Shown: positions 42,584-50,745 of the stretch, in pieces
How the letters are laid out: every line of letters starts with the position of its first letter
Numbering within the stretch: the stretch's first letter is position 1
NCBI RefSeq assembly: GCF_038967635.1
Contig: NZ_CP152413.1
Span: 558,001-622,000, forward strand
Reading direction: 5' to 3'
Source of the DNA: Bradyrhizobium sp. B124
GTDB taxonomy: Bacteria; Pseudomonadota; Alphaproteobacteria; Rhizobiales; Xanthobacteraceae
Length of the DNA: 64,000 nucleotides
The notes under the pieces: generated by a model
What the model was told of the DNA's origin: nothing
The model's database searches: none
What the model saw: only the letters and a program-made list of their open reading frames with translations
Made by a program: the position numbers and the translations under genes

Positions 42584-42880
42584 ATGGCCAAGATGACGAA
42601 GAATCAATTGATCGACGCGATTGCCGAGGGCACGCAGATATCGAAGAACGACGTGAGGACCGTCATCGAGCATATGGCGACTGTTGGCTACAAGGAGCTG
42701 AACGAATCCGGTGAGTTCGTCATTCCTGGCTTTGTGAAAATGTCGGTTGTGCACAAGCCTGCCACGGAAGCTCGCAGCGGTGTAAATCCTTTCACGAAAG
42801 AGCCGATGGAATTTGCAGCGAAGCCGGCCAGCAAGTCGGTCAAGGCGTCACCTCTCAAGGTCGCCAAGGACGCTGTTTAA
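42584..42880 (+). CDS. HU family DNA-binding protein
   Basis: The 98 residues form a histone-like HU/IHF-fold protein that bends or compacts DNA: TKNQLIDAIAEGTQISKNDV at the start, then the body strands and arm VIPGFVKMSVVHKPATEARS followed by NPFTKEPMEFAAKPA. It differs from standard HU, which has GFGTF and RNPQTGE in these places. This suggests a divergent paralogue, not the main HU. ATG 42584 has AGAGGATTT upstream. Confidence 0.88.
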   Translation: MAKMTKNQLIDAIAEGTQISKNDVRTVIEHMATVGYKELNESGEFVIPGFVKMSVVHKPATEARSGVNPFTKEPMEFAAKPASKSVKASPLKVAKDAV

Positions 42881-43006
42881 AGACCACGGTTTGCGGCAAG
42901 CCACGCGCGCAAGCAATGCAACGGCGCATGGCCTGCCGCGCTGTGTCCGGCTTGTCCGGCCCAGCATCGCCCGCTACGCTTCTAAAAAAAGCGGGAGCGA
43001 AGCGGC

Positions 43007-43882
43007 ATGAAGCAGATCAGGATCGGCGACATCACGATCGACGCGGTGATCGAGCGCGAGGGGCCGTGGCGGCGGCCGCAGGATTTCTTCCCGACCTATG
43101 ACGACGATGTGTTCAAGCATCATCTGAAGACGATGGAGCCGGAAGTCTTCGATGCCGCGCGCGGCATGATGATGATCACTTATCAGACCTTTGTGGTGCG
43201 GACGCCGCGCTACACCATCCTGGTCGACACCTGCACCGGCGAGGACAAGGGGCACCCGCCGCCGTTCGACTTCCCGGGCAAGGAGCGCTGGCGCAACGAG
43301 CTGTTCGCGCTCGGCATCTCCTATGAGCAGATCGACTACGTGTTCTGCACCCATCTGCATATCGATCACACCGGCTGGAACACCACGCTGCGCGACGGGC
43401 GCTGGGTGCCGACCTTCCCGAACGCGAAATACGTCTTCCACAAGGGCGAGTATGCGGCCTGGGAGGCCGAGAACGCCAAGGGCGCCAATCCGCCCGGCAC
43501 GGTGTTTCGCGACAATTGCCTGCCGATCGTCGAGGCCGGGCAGGCGCTCCTGGTCGACGACGACTATGCGCTCGACGACACCGTCACGCTGACGCCGACG
43601 CCGGGCCATTCGCCCTGCCATTGCTGCGTCAACATCTTCTCGAAGGGGCAGCGCGCGGTGGTCGCCGGCGACCTGATGCACCACGCGATCCAGTGCCGCG
43701 AGCCGGAGTGGTCGGCCAAGCCCGATTGGGATCCGAAGCAATCGGCGGTCTCGCGGCGAAAGTTCTTTGCCTCCGTTGCCGGGACCGACACGCTGATCTT
43801 GCCGATCCATTTTCCGGCCCCCACGGTCGGCCTGATCAAGGCGGACGGCGACCGCTTCGACTATCGCTTCAAGCGCGAGTAG
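43007..43882 (+). CDS. MBL-fold metallohydrolase
   Basis: The 291 residues match the metallo-beta-lactamase fold: YTILVDTCTGED, the zinc motif CTHLHIDHTGWN (HxHxDH, about residues 112-122), TPGHSPCHC (third His) and AGDLMHHAIQC (bridging Asp). The final PIHFPAPTVG carries the last His. Family members include lactonases and glyoxalase-like enzymes; the substrate is unknown. GGGAGCGAAGCGGC precedes the ATG. Confidence 0.92.
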   Translation: MKQIRIGDITIDAVIEREGPWRRPQDFFPTYDDDVFKHHLKTMEPEVFDAARGMMMITYQTFVVRTPRYTILVDTCTGEDKGHPPPFDFPGKERWRNELFALGISYEQIDYVFCTHLHIDHTGWNTTLRDGRWVPTFPNAKYVFHKGEYAAWEAENAKGANPPGTVFRDNCLPIVEAGQALLVDDDYALDDTVTLTPTPGHSPCHCCVNIFSKGQRAVVAGDLMHHAIQCREPEWSAKPDWDPKQSAVSRRKFFASVAGTDTLILPIHFPAPTVGLIKADGDRFDYRFKRE

Positions 43883-43906
43883 GCGGCGCGGGCGTTCGGG
43901 GCAATG

Positions 43907-44104
43907 TCAGCCGGACCGCGCCGCGCTGGTCCGGCGCGGAACCTGGGTCAGAAACCGTTCGAGATCGCTGCACAGGCGATGGGCGAGCTCCTCGTCGATC
44001 TCGAACGTCGCGACGCTGCCGGCACAGTCGATTGCGATGGTGCCGCGCAATGGTGCGGCGGAGACCGCCGATACCGCGATGCTTGTTGCTCTCTGCATGG
44101 CCAT
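43907..44104 (-). CDS. Small hypothetical protein (65 residues)
   Basis: No family is recognised. The protein begins MAMQRATSIAVSAVSAAPLR and has GTIAIDCAGSVATFEIDEEL followed by a helix (AHRLCSDLERFLTQV). It looks globular and partly beta, without an export signal. It lies 5 bases after the PilZ gene stop on the same strand, so it is probably part of that operon. Confidence 0.55.
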   Translation of the reverse strand: MAMQRATSIAVSAVSAAPLRGTIAIDCAGSVATFEIDEELAHRLCSDLERFLTQVPRRTSAARSG

Positions 44105-44108
44105 GTCG

Positions 44109-44456
44109 TCAACTTCTCCTCGTGCCGGTTGCCGCCAATCCTGATCTCGGAATGACGGCGCGTCCCTTTCGCTTTCGTTCTTCGATGAATCTCACGCCGA
44201 TCTCGGTGCCGTCGACACGAACCAGCTCGCAGCGGCGGAACGCCAGTCCGCGCGAGGACAAGACCAGGAAGAACTCCTGGGCCTTCAGCACATCAAGCGT
44301 TCCGTCGACCTCGAGCCGGGCACCGCTTTGCGAGACGTCGAGCAGGATGCAGCTCCGCCGCCACGTTCCGTCGACCCCCATGAGATTGACGGGATGGCGC
44401 GTCTCAAGCTTGACGCGCTCCGCCCTGCGGTCACCATACGCCATTGCGCAACTCAC
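44109..44456 (-). CDS. PilZ domain protein
   Basis: The 115 residues include a PilZ domain, which usually binds cyclic-di-GMP: RRAERVKLETRHPVNL at the N terminus (RxxxR region) and LLDVSQSGARLEV (the D/NxSxxG motif). The start is GTG 44456, overlapping the TGA of the DUF2336 gene, or ATG 44444. Pairing with DUF2336 is consistent with a role in a motility or signalling pathway, but no target is visible. Confidence 0.85.
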   Translation of the reverse strand: MSCAMAYGDRRAERVKLETRHPVNLMGVDGTWRRSCILLDVSQSGARLEVDGTLDVLKAQEFFLVLSSRGLAFRRCELVRVDGTEIGVRFIEERKRKGRAVIPRSGLAATGTRRS

Positions 44457-45562
44457 ACTGCCTGAAGGGGTTTCGCAGCCAGGTCGCTCAGCGAGCCAAA
44501 CCGGATCATGCGCTGCGCATTTGAGAGCGGCAGTGCTTCGAACATCTTCCGGGCCTGCTCGAGCTGATCCGGTGGGACCTTCGATCCGGCCTTCCGGTAG
44601 CTGACGATGGTGGCCGTCGTATTCCAGTTCAGTCGCGATGCACGGCAGGCGATCACGAGCCCGCTGATGTCGGCGGCTTCCATCAACGGCGCGATCGTCG
44701 CGATCGGAACGGTCGCGAGCTGCGCCAGCGCCGCGACGACGTTGTGGACTTCCTGCCGGATCGCGAAACGGTTGACGCTGGAATCGTTCAGCTGTCCGGA
44801 ATTGTTGAGGGCCATCACCGTGGCCCGCGCCTCCGCATAGTCGATCGTGGCTGGTGGGCGTGCGGAGGCGCGGGCGGCGCCGGCATCGATGGCGGCGCGG
44901 ATCGCGTGCTGGAACTCGGGGCGTGCGATCCTGAGCAGCCGGGCCTGCTGGCGCGGCGTGGATCGCATGACGAGATCGGCAAGAACGTGGTGAGGCAGGT
45001 CCTTGCGCGAGACCAACGCGGCTGCGATGTCCCCGTCGCGCTCGGCGGCATCGACCATCATGGCAAGGCCTGCGCTGGTCATGTCCGCGCCGGGATTGCT
45101 TGCGAGCGCGCGAAGCACATTGCTATCGCCGCGCATCAGCAGGATGTCCGTGAGCTCCCGGTTGACCGCCTTGCGTCCTGCGATGGCGCAGAGATGTCCC
45201 TCGGCCCGCATCCAGGCAATGTCGATCAGATCGGCGTCCGGAATGCACGCGCAGTTTCGCAGGATCGGCGCGGCGACATCGGCATCGTCATGGTTGGCGA
45301 GGCGACGGGCGAGCTCCCGCGGCACCAGGTGCAAGTCGGCGAGCGAGCGGCTGAGCGTGGTCAGGGTGCGCAGCTCGACGCTCTCGGTCAGACGGATCAG
45401 GATGTCGTCGAACAGCCCGACCTGGTGCTCACTGAGACGGTGGGCGTCGTCGAGAAACAGCCCGGCCACCTCCTGCAGCATGCGCGTGCGGAGGTCTGGG
45501 GAACCGGCTCTCAAGACATGGTCGAGCTTGGCAATAAGATCGGGCGAGGCAATGGCTGTCAT
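44453..45562 (-). CDS. DUF2336 domain protein
   Basis: The 369 residues are helical throughout with repeated short HEAT-like units: LFDDILIRLTESVELRTLTT, ELARRLANHDDADVAAPILR and TDILLMRGDSNVLRALASN. This matches the alphaproteobacterial DUF2336, whose function is unknown. It has no export signal. A 7-base-arm dyad (ATGTTCC-N7-GGAACAT) lies at 45576-45596, 14 bases before the ATG. It is translationally coupled to the PilZ gene downstream. Confidence 0.82.
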   Translation of the reverse strand: MTAIASPDLIAKLDHVLRAGSPDLRTRMLQEVAGLFLDDAHRLSEHQVGLFDDILIRLTESVELRTLTTLSRSLADLHLVPRELARRLANHDDADVAAPILRNCACIPDADLIDIAWMRAEGHLCAIAGRKAVNRELTDILLMRGDSNVLRALASNPGADMTSAGLAMMVDAAERDGDIAAALVSRKDLPHHVLADLVMRSTPRQQARLLRIARPEFQHAIRAAIDAGAARASARPPATIDYAEARATVMALNNSGQLNDSSVNRFAIRQEVHNVVAALAQLATVPIATIAPLMEAADISGLVIACRASRLNWNTTATIVSYRKAGSKVPPDQLEQARKMFEALPLSNAQRMIRFGSLSDLAAKPLQAV

Positions 45563-45873
45563 TGCGGTCCCTAAAATGTTCCGCGACGGGGAACATCATC
45601 GTTCCCGATGTCAATCTGCTCCCCGAATCTTTAATAGGGGTATAGAATTCGATGTGCGGGCTGATCCCAACGGTGGATATCCCGGCAAACACTATCGAAA
45701 TTCGGCAGCAGCGCTATTTTGCCAGATTGTCGGGTTCGACGAGCGGACCGCATTTTTTCTGACTGAGTTCATTGGACGATTCGAATTTTGTGCATGCAAT
45801 TTATCAATGCGGCCGGCGCGCTGTGCGCGGCGCCGCGCGCCAATTTTAGAGATCATTTCACAGGAGCAGTCAT
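45563..45873. other. Divergent intergenic region between DUF2336 and AraC genes
   Basis: About 310 bases, AT richer than the surroundings. It holds the dyad ATGTTCC-N7-GGAACAT (45576-45596) next to the DUF2336 start, and an AT-rich stretch around 45780-45810 (GAATTTTGTGCATGCAATTT) suited to a promoter for the AraC gene. No reading frame here looks like a gene. Confidence 0.45.
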
Positions 45874-46845
45874 TTGACGGCGCCATTGCTGGTGCCGAGA
45901 GTCTTTCGTTTTGACGATGTCGATGCATTCCGGAGTTCGATCCGGGATCTGGATGTTGATTTCACGCCACTCGCGCGGAAGATTTCGGCCGAGCAGGTCA
46001 TCCTGAGTTTGCCGGGATGCGAGCTCAACTACACGCAGTCGTTCCCGCGTATCGTCGACGCGCAGCTTGCGCGGCAGACCACCGCGGTCGGCTTCACGAT
46101 GGATGACGGCGTTCCGATCCGGTTCAACGGCGTCGAGCGCGATCGTGCGGTGATCGTAGTCGGTGGCGGCGGCGCGTTCTACACCTCCGTGGAGGAGACG
46201 CCCCGCCAATATGTCTCGGTGATGTTCACGCCCGAGATTGTCGACCGCGGCTGGCCGAGTGCCGGGCTCCATTTCAGCATTCACGAGATCTCTCAACGCG
46301 CGCAGGATCGCCTGCGCGAAGTGGTGAGGCAGGTCCTGCTCGTCACGTCAGACCAGGTCACGATTGCGGAGTTCGCGACGGGCGTGTCGATCAAGGAGAC
46401 GCTGCTCGCCGCAATCGACAACGCGTTCGCCGAGATCGTGCCGGCCAAGTGGGCGACGCGGGCCAACACGACGCGCCAGTTCAAGGTCTTCAACGACGCG
46501 CGCGCCATTCTGGCCGGCGACGTGGCTCACCCGATCTACAGCGGCGAACTCGCCAGGCAGATCGGTGTGTCGGTGCGCACGCTGCACGACGCGATCCAGC
46601 GCTACCGGGGCATCAGCCTGCATCGCTATCTGCGGCTGCGCCGGCTCTGGCTGGTGCGCCAGCAGCTGCTCGCAGGTGCACCCAGCGTCAAGGCCTGTGC
46701 GCTGGCCTACGGGTTCTGGCACCTCAGCGATTTTTCGCGGAGCTACCGGTCGCAGTTCGGGGAAGCGCCATCGGAGACGCTGGCAGCTTCGCGCCGTGCC
46801 GGCGTCGCGCCCGCCGATCCGGCTGGTGGCGGACACGAATCGTAA
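45874..46845 (+). CDS. AraC family transcriptional regulator
   Basis: The 323 residues end with a double helix-turn-helix AraC domain: SGELARQIGVSVRTLHDAIQ, RYRGISLHRYLRLRRLWLVR, and the second helix pair SVKACALAYGFWHLSDFSRS, then YRSQFGEAPSETL. The N-terminal 200 residues are a sensing domain of the kind seen in EutR-like proteins; the ligand is unknown. The start is TTG 45874 with CAGGAG 6 bases upstream. The C-terminal tail is Ala/Pro rich. Confidence 0.9.
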   Translation: MTAPLLVPRVFRFDDVDAFRSSIRDLDVDFTPLARKISAEQVILSLPGCELNYTQSFPRIVDAQLARQTTAVGFTMDDGVPIRFNGVERDRAVIVVGGGGAFYTSVEETPRQYVSVMFTPEIVDRGWPSAGLHFSIHEISQRAQDRLREVVRQVLLVTSDQVTIAEFATGVSIKETLLAAIDNAFAEIVPAKWATRANTTRQFKVFNDARAILAGDVAHPIYSGELARQIGVSVRTLHDAIQRYRGISLHRYLRLRRLWLVRQQLLAGAPSVKACALAYGFWHLSDFSRSYRSQFGEAPSETLAASRRAGVAPADPAGGGHES

Positions 46846-46915
46846 CGATCCGCCTGAACGAAATCTTAACGGCCGCCGAGGAATCTGTTGGTACGATTCC
46901 ACCAGAGGCGGGCTG

Positions 46916-47161
46916 ATGCATCCCCGACGATTTGCGCGTGTTCGACCGACAGGATGTGTATCCAGCGTGGTCAAGCTCCAGCTCGAACCGAAGGCGCCCC
47001 TGATCGAATGCCGGCTGGTGGACTATTCCGCCGGCGGGGCCTGCCTGGAATTTTCCAAGCCGATCCAGTTGCCCGAGCGTTTCGAGATGTTTCACGGCAA
47101 CACCCGGAAGCGTTGCCGGCGGGTCTGGAGCAGGGGCGTCCGGGTCGGCGTTTCGTTCTAG
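46916..47161 (+). CDS. Small PilZ-type domain protein
   Basis: The 81 residues (MHPRRFARVRPTGCVSSVVK onward) have the PilZ signature: an N-terminal Arg-rich segment and the loop RLVDYSAGGACLEF. It ends in CRRVWSRGVRVGVSF. As a stand-alone domain it could carry a cyclic-di-GMP signal to a partner protein. It starts 70 bases after the AraC gene on the same strand. Confidence 0.75.
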   Translation: MHPRRFARVRPTGCVSSVVKLQLEPKAPLIECRLVDYSAGGACLEFSKPIQLPERFEMFHGNTRKRCRRVWSRGVRVGVSF

Positions 47162-47294
47162 CGCCACAGGGCGTGGGCCGATCAAGGGGCCGTCCATCCG
47201 TCAACAGCCGTTCGGGTCGCGCCCTGCGCGACCCGATTGAGTCCCGATGAAGTCTGTCCCGATTGAGGGGGCTAAATAGGCGCCGGCGAGGGGC

Positions 47295-47543
47295 TCAGGC
47301 GCCGCTCTGGCACTTCTTCATGAACGAGTTCTTGGCCGCGCCGGCGAGCTTCTTGCCGTCGGAGCCCACCGCCTTGGTCTCGCAGCTGTCGGTGGTGCAT
47401 TTCTTCATGAACGAGGTCTTGGCCGCGCCGGCCAGCGGCTTGCCGTCCTTGCCGACGGCTTTCGTCTCGCAGGAGGCGTCCTGTGCAAATGCCGAACCGG
47501 CGGCAAAGGTCGCGATCACGGCCGCCAAGAAAATCCGCTTCAT
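47295..47543 (-). CDS. PsiF repeat family protein
   Basis: The 82 residues start with a signal peptide (AAVIATFAAGSAFAQ). The mature part is two near-identical repeats of about 27 residues, each SCETKAVGxDGKxLAGAAK followed by SFMKKC, as in PsiF, a phosphate-starvation-induced periplasmic protein of E. coli. Each repeat has two Cys. Function unknown. Confidence 0.88.
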   Translation of the reverse strand: MKRIFLAAVIATFAAGSAFAQDASCETKAVGKDGKPLAGAAKTSFMKKCTTDSCETKAVGSDGKKLAGAAKNSFMKKCQSGA

Positions 47544-47694
47544 CTGGGTTCTCCCTAAACCAAACCAGTGGACGGATTGGATATTGGATTCTTGGCTCGA
47601 TCAAGTTCCCACAGCCGAATTTGTCTATAAAATACCCCGATAGCTGCGAGAAAATTCCGTGTGCAGCGCGGAACAAAATGGGGGAAACGCGGAA

Positions 47695-48372
47695 ATGGAA
47701 TTCGAGACGCTGGTACAGACACGCAAAAGCGTGCGCGGGTTCAAGAAGCAGCCGGTGTCCCGGGCGACCGTCGAGGAGATCATCGAGGTGGCCAAGCGCG
47801 CGCCGTCCTCGATGAACACCCAGCCCTGGCACGTCCATGTCCTGACCGGGGCGCCGCTGGAGGAAGTGCGGCGCCGCAACATGGAGGAGATGATCGCCGG
47901 CGCCAAGGCCAAGCGCGACATCGTCAGCCATGGCGAATACCAGGGCGTGCACCGCGGCCGCCAGGTCGACATTGCCAAGAAGCTGTTCGGCGCCATGGGG
48001 ATTGCCCGCGACGACAAGCCGATGCGGCAGGATTGGGTGTTGCGCGGCTTCCGCCAGTTCGACGCCCCGGTCTCGCTGGTCCTGGCCTATGACCGGATCC
48101 TCGATCCCGGCGCGGTCTGCCATTTCGATCTCGGCGCGCTCTGCTACGGCATCGTGCTGGCGGCCTGGGATCGCGGCCTCGGCAGTGTGATCAACGGCCA
48201 GGGCATCATGCGCTCCGACATCGTGCGCGAGGTCGCCAACATCCCGGAAGACCAGGTGATCATGACCTGCGTCGCGATGGGTTATCCCGACGACAGTTTT
48301 GCCGCCAACGCAGTGCGGTCGGACCGCGAGTCGAACGGCGATTTTGTCCGCTATGTCGGCTTTGCCGAGTAG
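47695..48372 (+). CDS. Nitroreductase family protein
   Basis: The 225 residues form an FMN-dependent nitroreductase fold: TRKSVRGFKKQPV (FMN-phosphate Arg), KRAPSSMNTQPWHVHVLTG and the C-terminal IPEDQVIMTCVAMGYPDDSF. Enzymes of this family reduce nitro groups, quinones or enones with NAD(P)H. The ATG at 47695 has GGGGAAACGCGG upstream. It is followed after 3 bases by an alpha/beta hydrolase gene, so the two are likely an operon. Confidence 0.92.
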   Translation: MEFETLVQTRKSVRGFKKQPVSRATVEEIIEVAKRAPSSMNTQPWHVHVLTGAPLEEVRRRNMEEMIAGAKAKRDIVSHGEYQGVHRGRQVDIAKKLFGAMGIARDDKPMRQDWVLRGFRQFDAPVSLVLAYDRILDPGAVCHFDLGALCYGIVLAAWDRGLGSVINGQGIMRSDIVREVANIPEDQVIMTCVAMGYPDDSFAANAVRSDRESNGDFVRYVGFAE

Positions 48373-48375
48373 CGC

Positions 48376-49308
48376 ATGATCCGGCCAGTGCCGAGCCGCA
48401 GCGGCATCGGCGCGGTCGTTCTGGCCCTGGTGGTCTTCATCTCGGCCTCCGGCGCCGCGCGAGCCGAAGGCATTCGCCTCGATGCGCTCAATATCCCGGT
48501 GCCGAATGCGGAAGGGGCAGGGCCGGCCGCTGCGCTGCTCGACGCGATCGTGCTGCGGCCGGATGACGGGCAGCCGCATCCGCTGGTCCTGCTCAATCAC
48601 GGCTCGCCGCGCTCGGCGAGCGACCGTCCGTCGATGAGCCCCTACGGGATGTGGGCGCAGGCCGCGGAGTTCGCGCGCCGCGGCTGGGTGGCGGTGGCGT
48701 TCCTGCGCCGGGGCTACGGAAGTTCGCAGGGTGGATGGGCCGAGACCTATGGGCCGTGCTCCGGTCCGGACTACGCGAAAGCCGGCCGCGCCGGCGCCAG
48801 CGACATCGCAGCCGCCGCCAAATTCATGGCCGGCCAGGCTTACGTCAGCAGCGGAAAGTGGATCAGCGTCGGCCGCTCGGCGGGCGGCTTCGCCACCGTC
48901 GCATTGACGTCGAGTGCGCCGTCGGGTCTTGCGGCCGCGATCGTGTTCGCACCGGGCCGCGGATCGAGCGGCCCCGATACGGTCTGCGGAGAAGGCGAGC
49001 TCGTCGACGCCTTCGCGCAGTTCGGAAAATCCTCACGCGTTCCGCTCCTCTGGGTCTCCGCCGACAACGATCACTTCTTCGGCCCGAAACTCGTGACGCG
49101 GTTGTCGGACGCGTTCGCGAAATCAGGCGGCAAGCTCTCGCTGGCTCGAACGGCCGCATTCGGCAGCGACGGTCACATGCTGTTCAGCGAGAACGGAACG
49201 GCGATCTGGGCGCCGATCGTCGATCGCTTCCTCAAGGAGAATGGCCTCACGCGGCGCGATCCATTGCTCGACATGCCGCCACGTCCGGCGCAATTGCGCA
49301 CGCGCTGA
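48376..49308 (+). CDS. Exported alpha/beta hydrolase
   Basis: The 310 residues start with a signal peptide (LALVVFISASGAARA). The alpha/beta hydrolase core shows PHPLVLLNHGSPRSA (oxyanion region), WVAVAFLRRGYG, the nucleophile elbow ISVGRSAGGFATVAL and late GSDGHMLFSENG (catalytic His); an Asp in WVSADNDHFFG fits the acid. It resembles the dienelactone hydrolase group. Substrate unknown. It starts 3 bases after the nitroreductase stop. Confidence 0.88.
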   Translation: MIRPVPSRSGIGAVVLALVVFISASGAARAEGIRLDALNIPVPNAEGAGPAAALLDAIVLRPDDGQPHPLVLLNHGSPRSASDRPSMSPYGMWAQAAEFARRGWVAVAFLRRGYGSSQGGWAETYGPCSGPDYAKAGRAGASDIAAAAKFMAGQAYVSSGKWISVGRSAGGFATVALTSSAPSGLAAAIVFAPGRGSSGPDTVCGEGELVDAFAQFGKSSRVPLLWVSADNDHFFGPKLVTRLSDAFAKSGGKLSLARTAAFGSDGHMLFSENGTAIWAPIVDRFLKENGLTRRDPLLDMPPRPAQLRTR

Positions 49309-49447
49309 CCGCGCCGCGGGATATTGAATTCCGCACGATGAAACCATCGCGTGAGCGTGAGCGCGTGCGCGCGTTTCCGCTATTTGCGCCGACAAAAAAT
49401 GCGCTACTGGTTTTGTGAAGCGAAACAGCACAGGCGAGGAATCCCAG

Positions 49448-50611
49448 ATGAGCGATGATGAACAGACAGCCATGATCCGCGAGACCGTCGCGCGCTTCGT
49501 CGATCGCGAACTCATTCCGCTCGAGCCGCAATATCTGAAATCGAAATTGCCCGGCAGCGATCATCCCGAGCTCACCGCAGAGCAGCGCAAGCGGCTGCGC
49601 GACGTCTCCAAGGAGCTCGGCCTCTGGGGCCTCGATGCGCCCGAGGATCTCGGCGGCCACGATTTGCCGACGCGCACGATGGCTGCAGTGCACGAAGAGC
49701 TCGGCCGCAGCTGCGTGCCGTTCGTGCTGCCGCCGGATTCGCCGAACCTGCGCATGCTGCAGGCGGTCGGCACCGACGCGCAGAAGAAGAAATATCTGCA
49801 GCCCTATATCGAGGGCCGGATGACGTCGGCGATCGCGATCTCCGAGCCCGGCGCCGGCGGCGATCCCGCAGGGATGAAGACGCGCGCGGTGCTCGAAGGC
49901 GAGCAGTGGGTGCTGAACGGCCGCAAGATCTGGATCAGCAATGCGCGCGCCGCCGACTTCATCATCGTGATGGCGCGCGTCGGCAACGACCAGCGCCAGG
50001 GCGGCATCACCTCCTTCATCGTCGAGAAGGGCACGGCGGGCTTCATCATCGAGCGCGAGATCCCGATGGTCGGCGGCGGCTCGACCTATGAGATCGTGTT
50101 CGAGGATTGCCGCATCCCGAAGGACTCGGTGCTGGGCGAAGTCGGCAAGGGCTACGCGCCGATGCAGTTGCGCCTGCGCACGCGGCGGCTCGAGATGGGA
50201 TCGACCTGCGTCGGCATCACCAAGCGCGCGCTCGACATGATGTGCGAGCACGCCAGGCAGCGCGAGACGTTCGGCGTGAAGCTCGCCGAGCGCCAGGCGA
50301 TCCAGTGGTGGATCGCCGACATCTCCACGCGCATGCATGCGTGCCGGCTGATGGTGCGCGAGGCCGCCGACAAGACCGATCGCGGCGAGGACATCCGCCA
50401 CGAGGCCTCGATGATCAAGGTGTTCGCGACCGAGATGGCCTATGACGCCTGCGACCACGCCATGCAGACGCTCGGCGCACTCGGCGTGACGCTGGAATTG
50501 CCGCTCAACGCGCTCTGGCAGAAGGCCCGCCTGATGCGGGTGTACGAAGGCCCGAGCGAGGTCCATCGCCAGGCGATCGCCCGCCGTGTGCTCGGCCTGC
50601 GTGGCGGCTAG
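49448..50611 (+). CDS. Acyl-CoA dehydrogenase
   Basis: The 387 residues form a FAD-dependent acyl-CoA dehydrogenase: AIAISEPGAGGDPAGMKTRA and GRKIWISNARAADF around FAD, RQRETFGVKLAERQAIQWWI in the middle helices and YEGPSEVHRQAIARRVLG at the C terminus, where the catalytic Glu is in YEGPSEV. It acts in fatty- or branched-acid oxidation. ATG 49448 has CGAGGAATC upstream; GTG 49415 is a poorer start. No partner beta-oxidation genes are adjacent. Confidence 0.92.
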   Translation: MSDDEQTAMIRETVARFVDRELIPLEPQYLKSKLPGSDHPELTAEQRKRLRDVSKELGLWGLDAPEDLGGHDLPTRTMAAVHEELGRSCVPFVLPPDSPNLRMLQAVGTDAQKKKYLQPYIEGRMTSAIAISEPGAGGDPAGMKTRAVLEGEQWVLNGRKIWISNARAADFIIVMARVGNDQRQGGITSFIVEKGTAGFIIEREIPMVGGGSTYEIVFEDCRIPKDSVLGEVGKGYAPMQLRLRTRRLEMGSTCVGITKRALDMMCEHARQRETFGVKLAERQAIQWWIADISTRMHACRLMVREAADKTDRGEDIRHEASMIKVFATEMAYDACDHAMQTLGALGVTLELPLNALWQKARLMRVYEGPSEVHRQAIARRVLGLRGG

Positions 50612-50655
50612 CACGTGGAGTGAGCCACGTTACCCTTCGATGACGTCATAACGAA

Positions 50656-50736
50656 CGTAGGATGGGTAGAGCGAAGCGAAACCCATCAACACTCGCAGCG
50701 AAGCGATGGGTTTCGCTGCGCTCTACCCATCCTACG
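50656..50736. repeat. Palindromic REP-like repeat, family C, copy 2
   Basis: The arm CGTAGGATGGGTAGAGCGAA (onward to AACCCATC) and its reverse complement frame a short spacer. It lies between the convergent ends of the acyl-CoA dehydrogenase and chemoreceptor genes. Copy 1 is at 9484. Confidence 0.85.
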
Positions 50737-50745
50737 GATTCAGGA

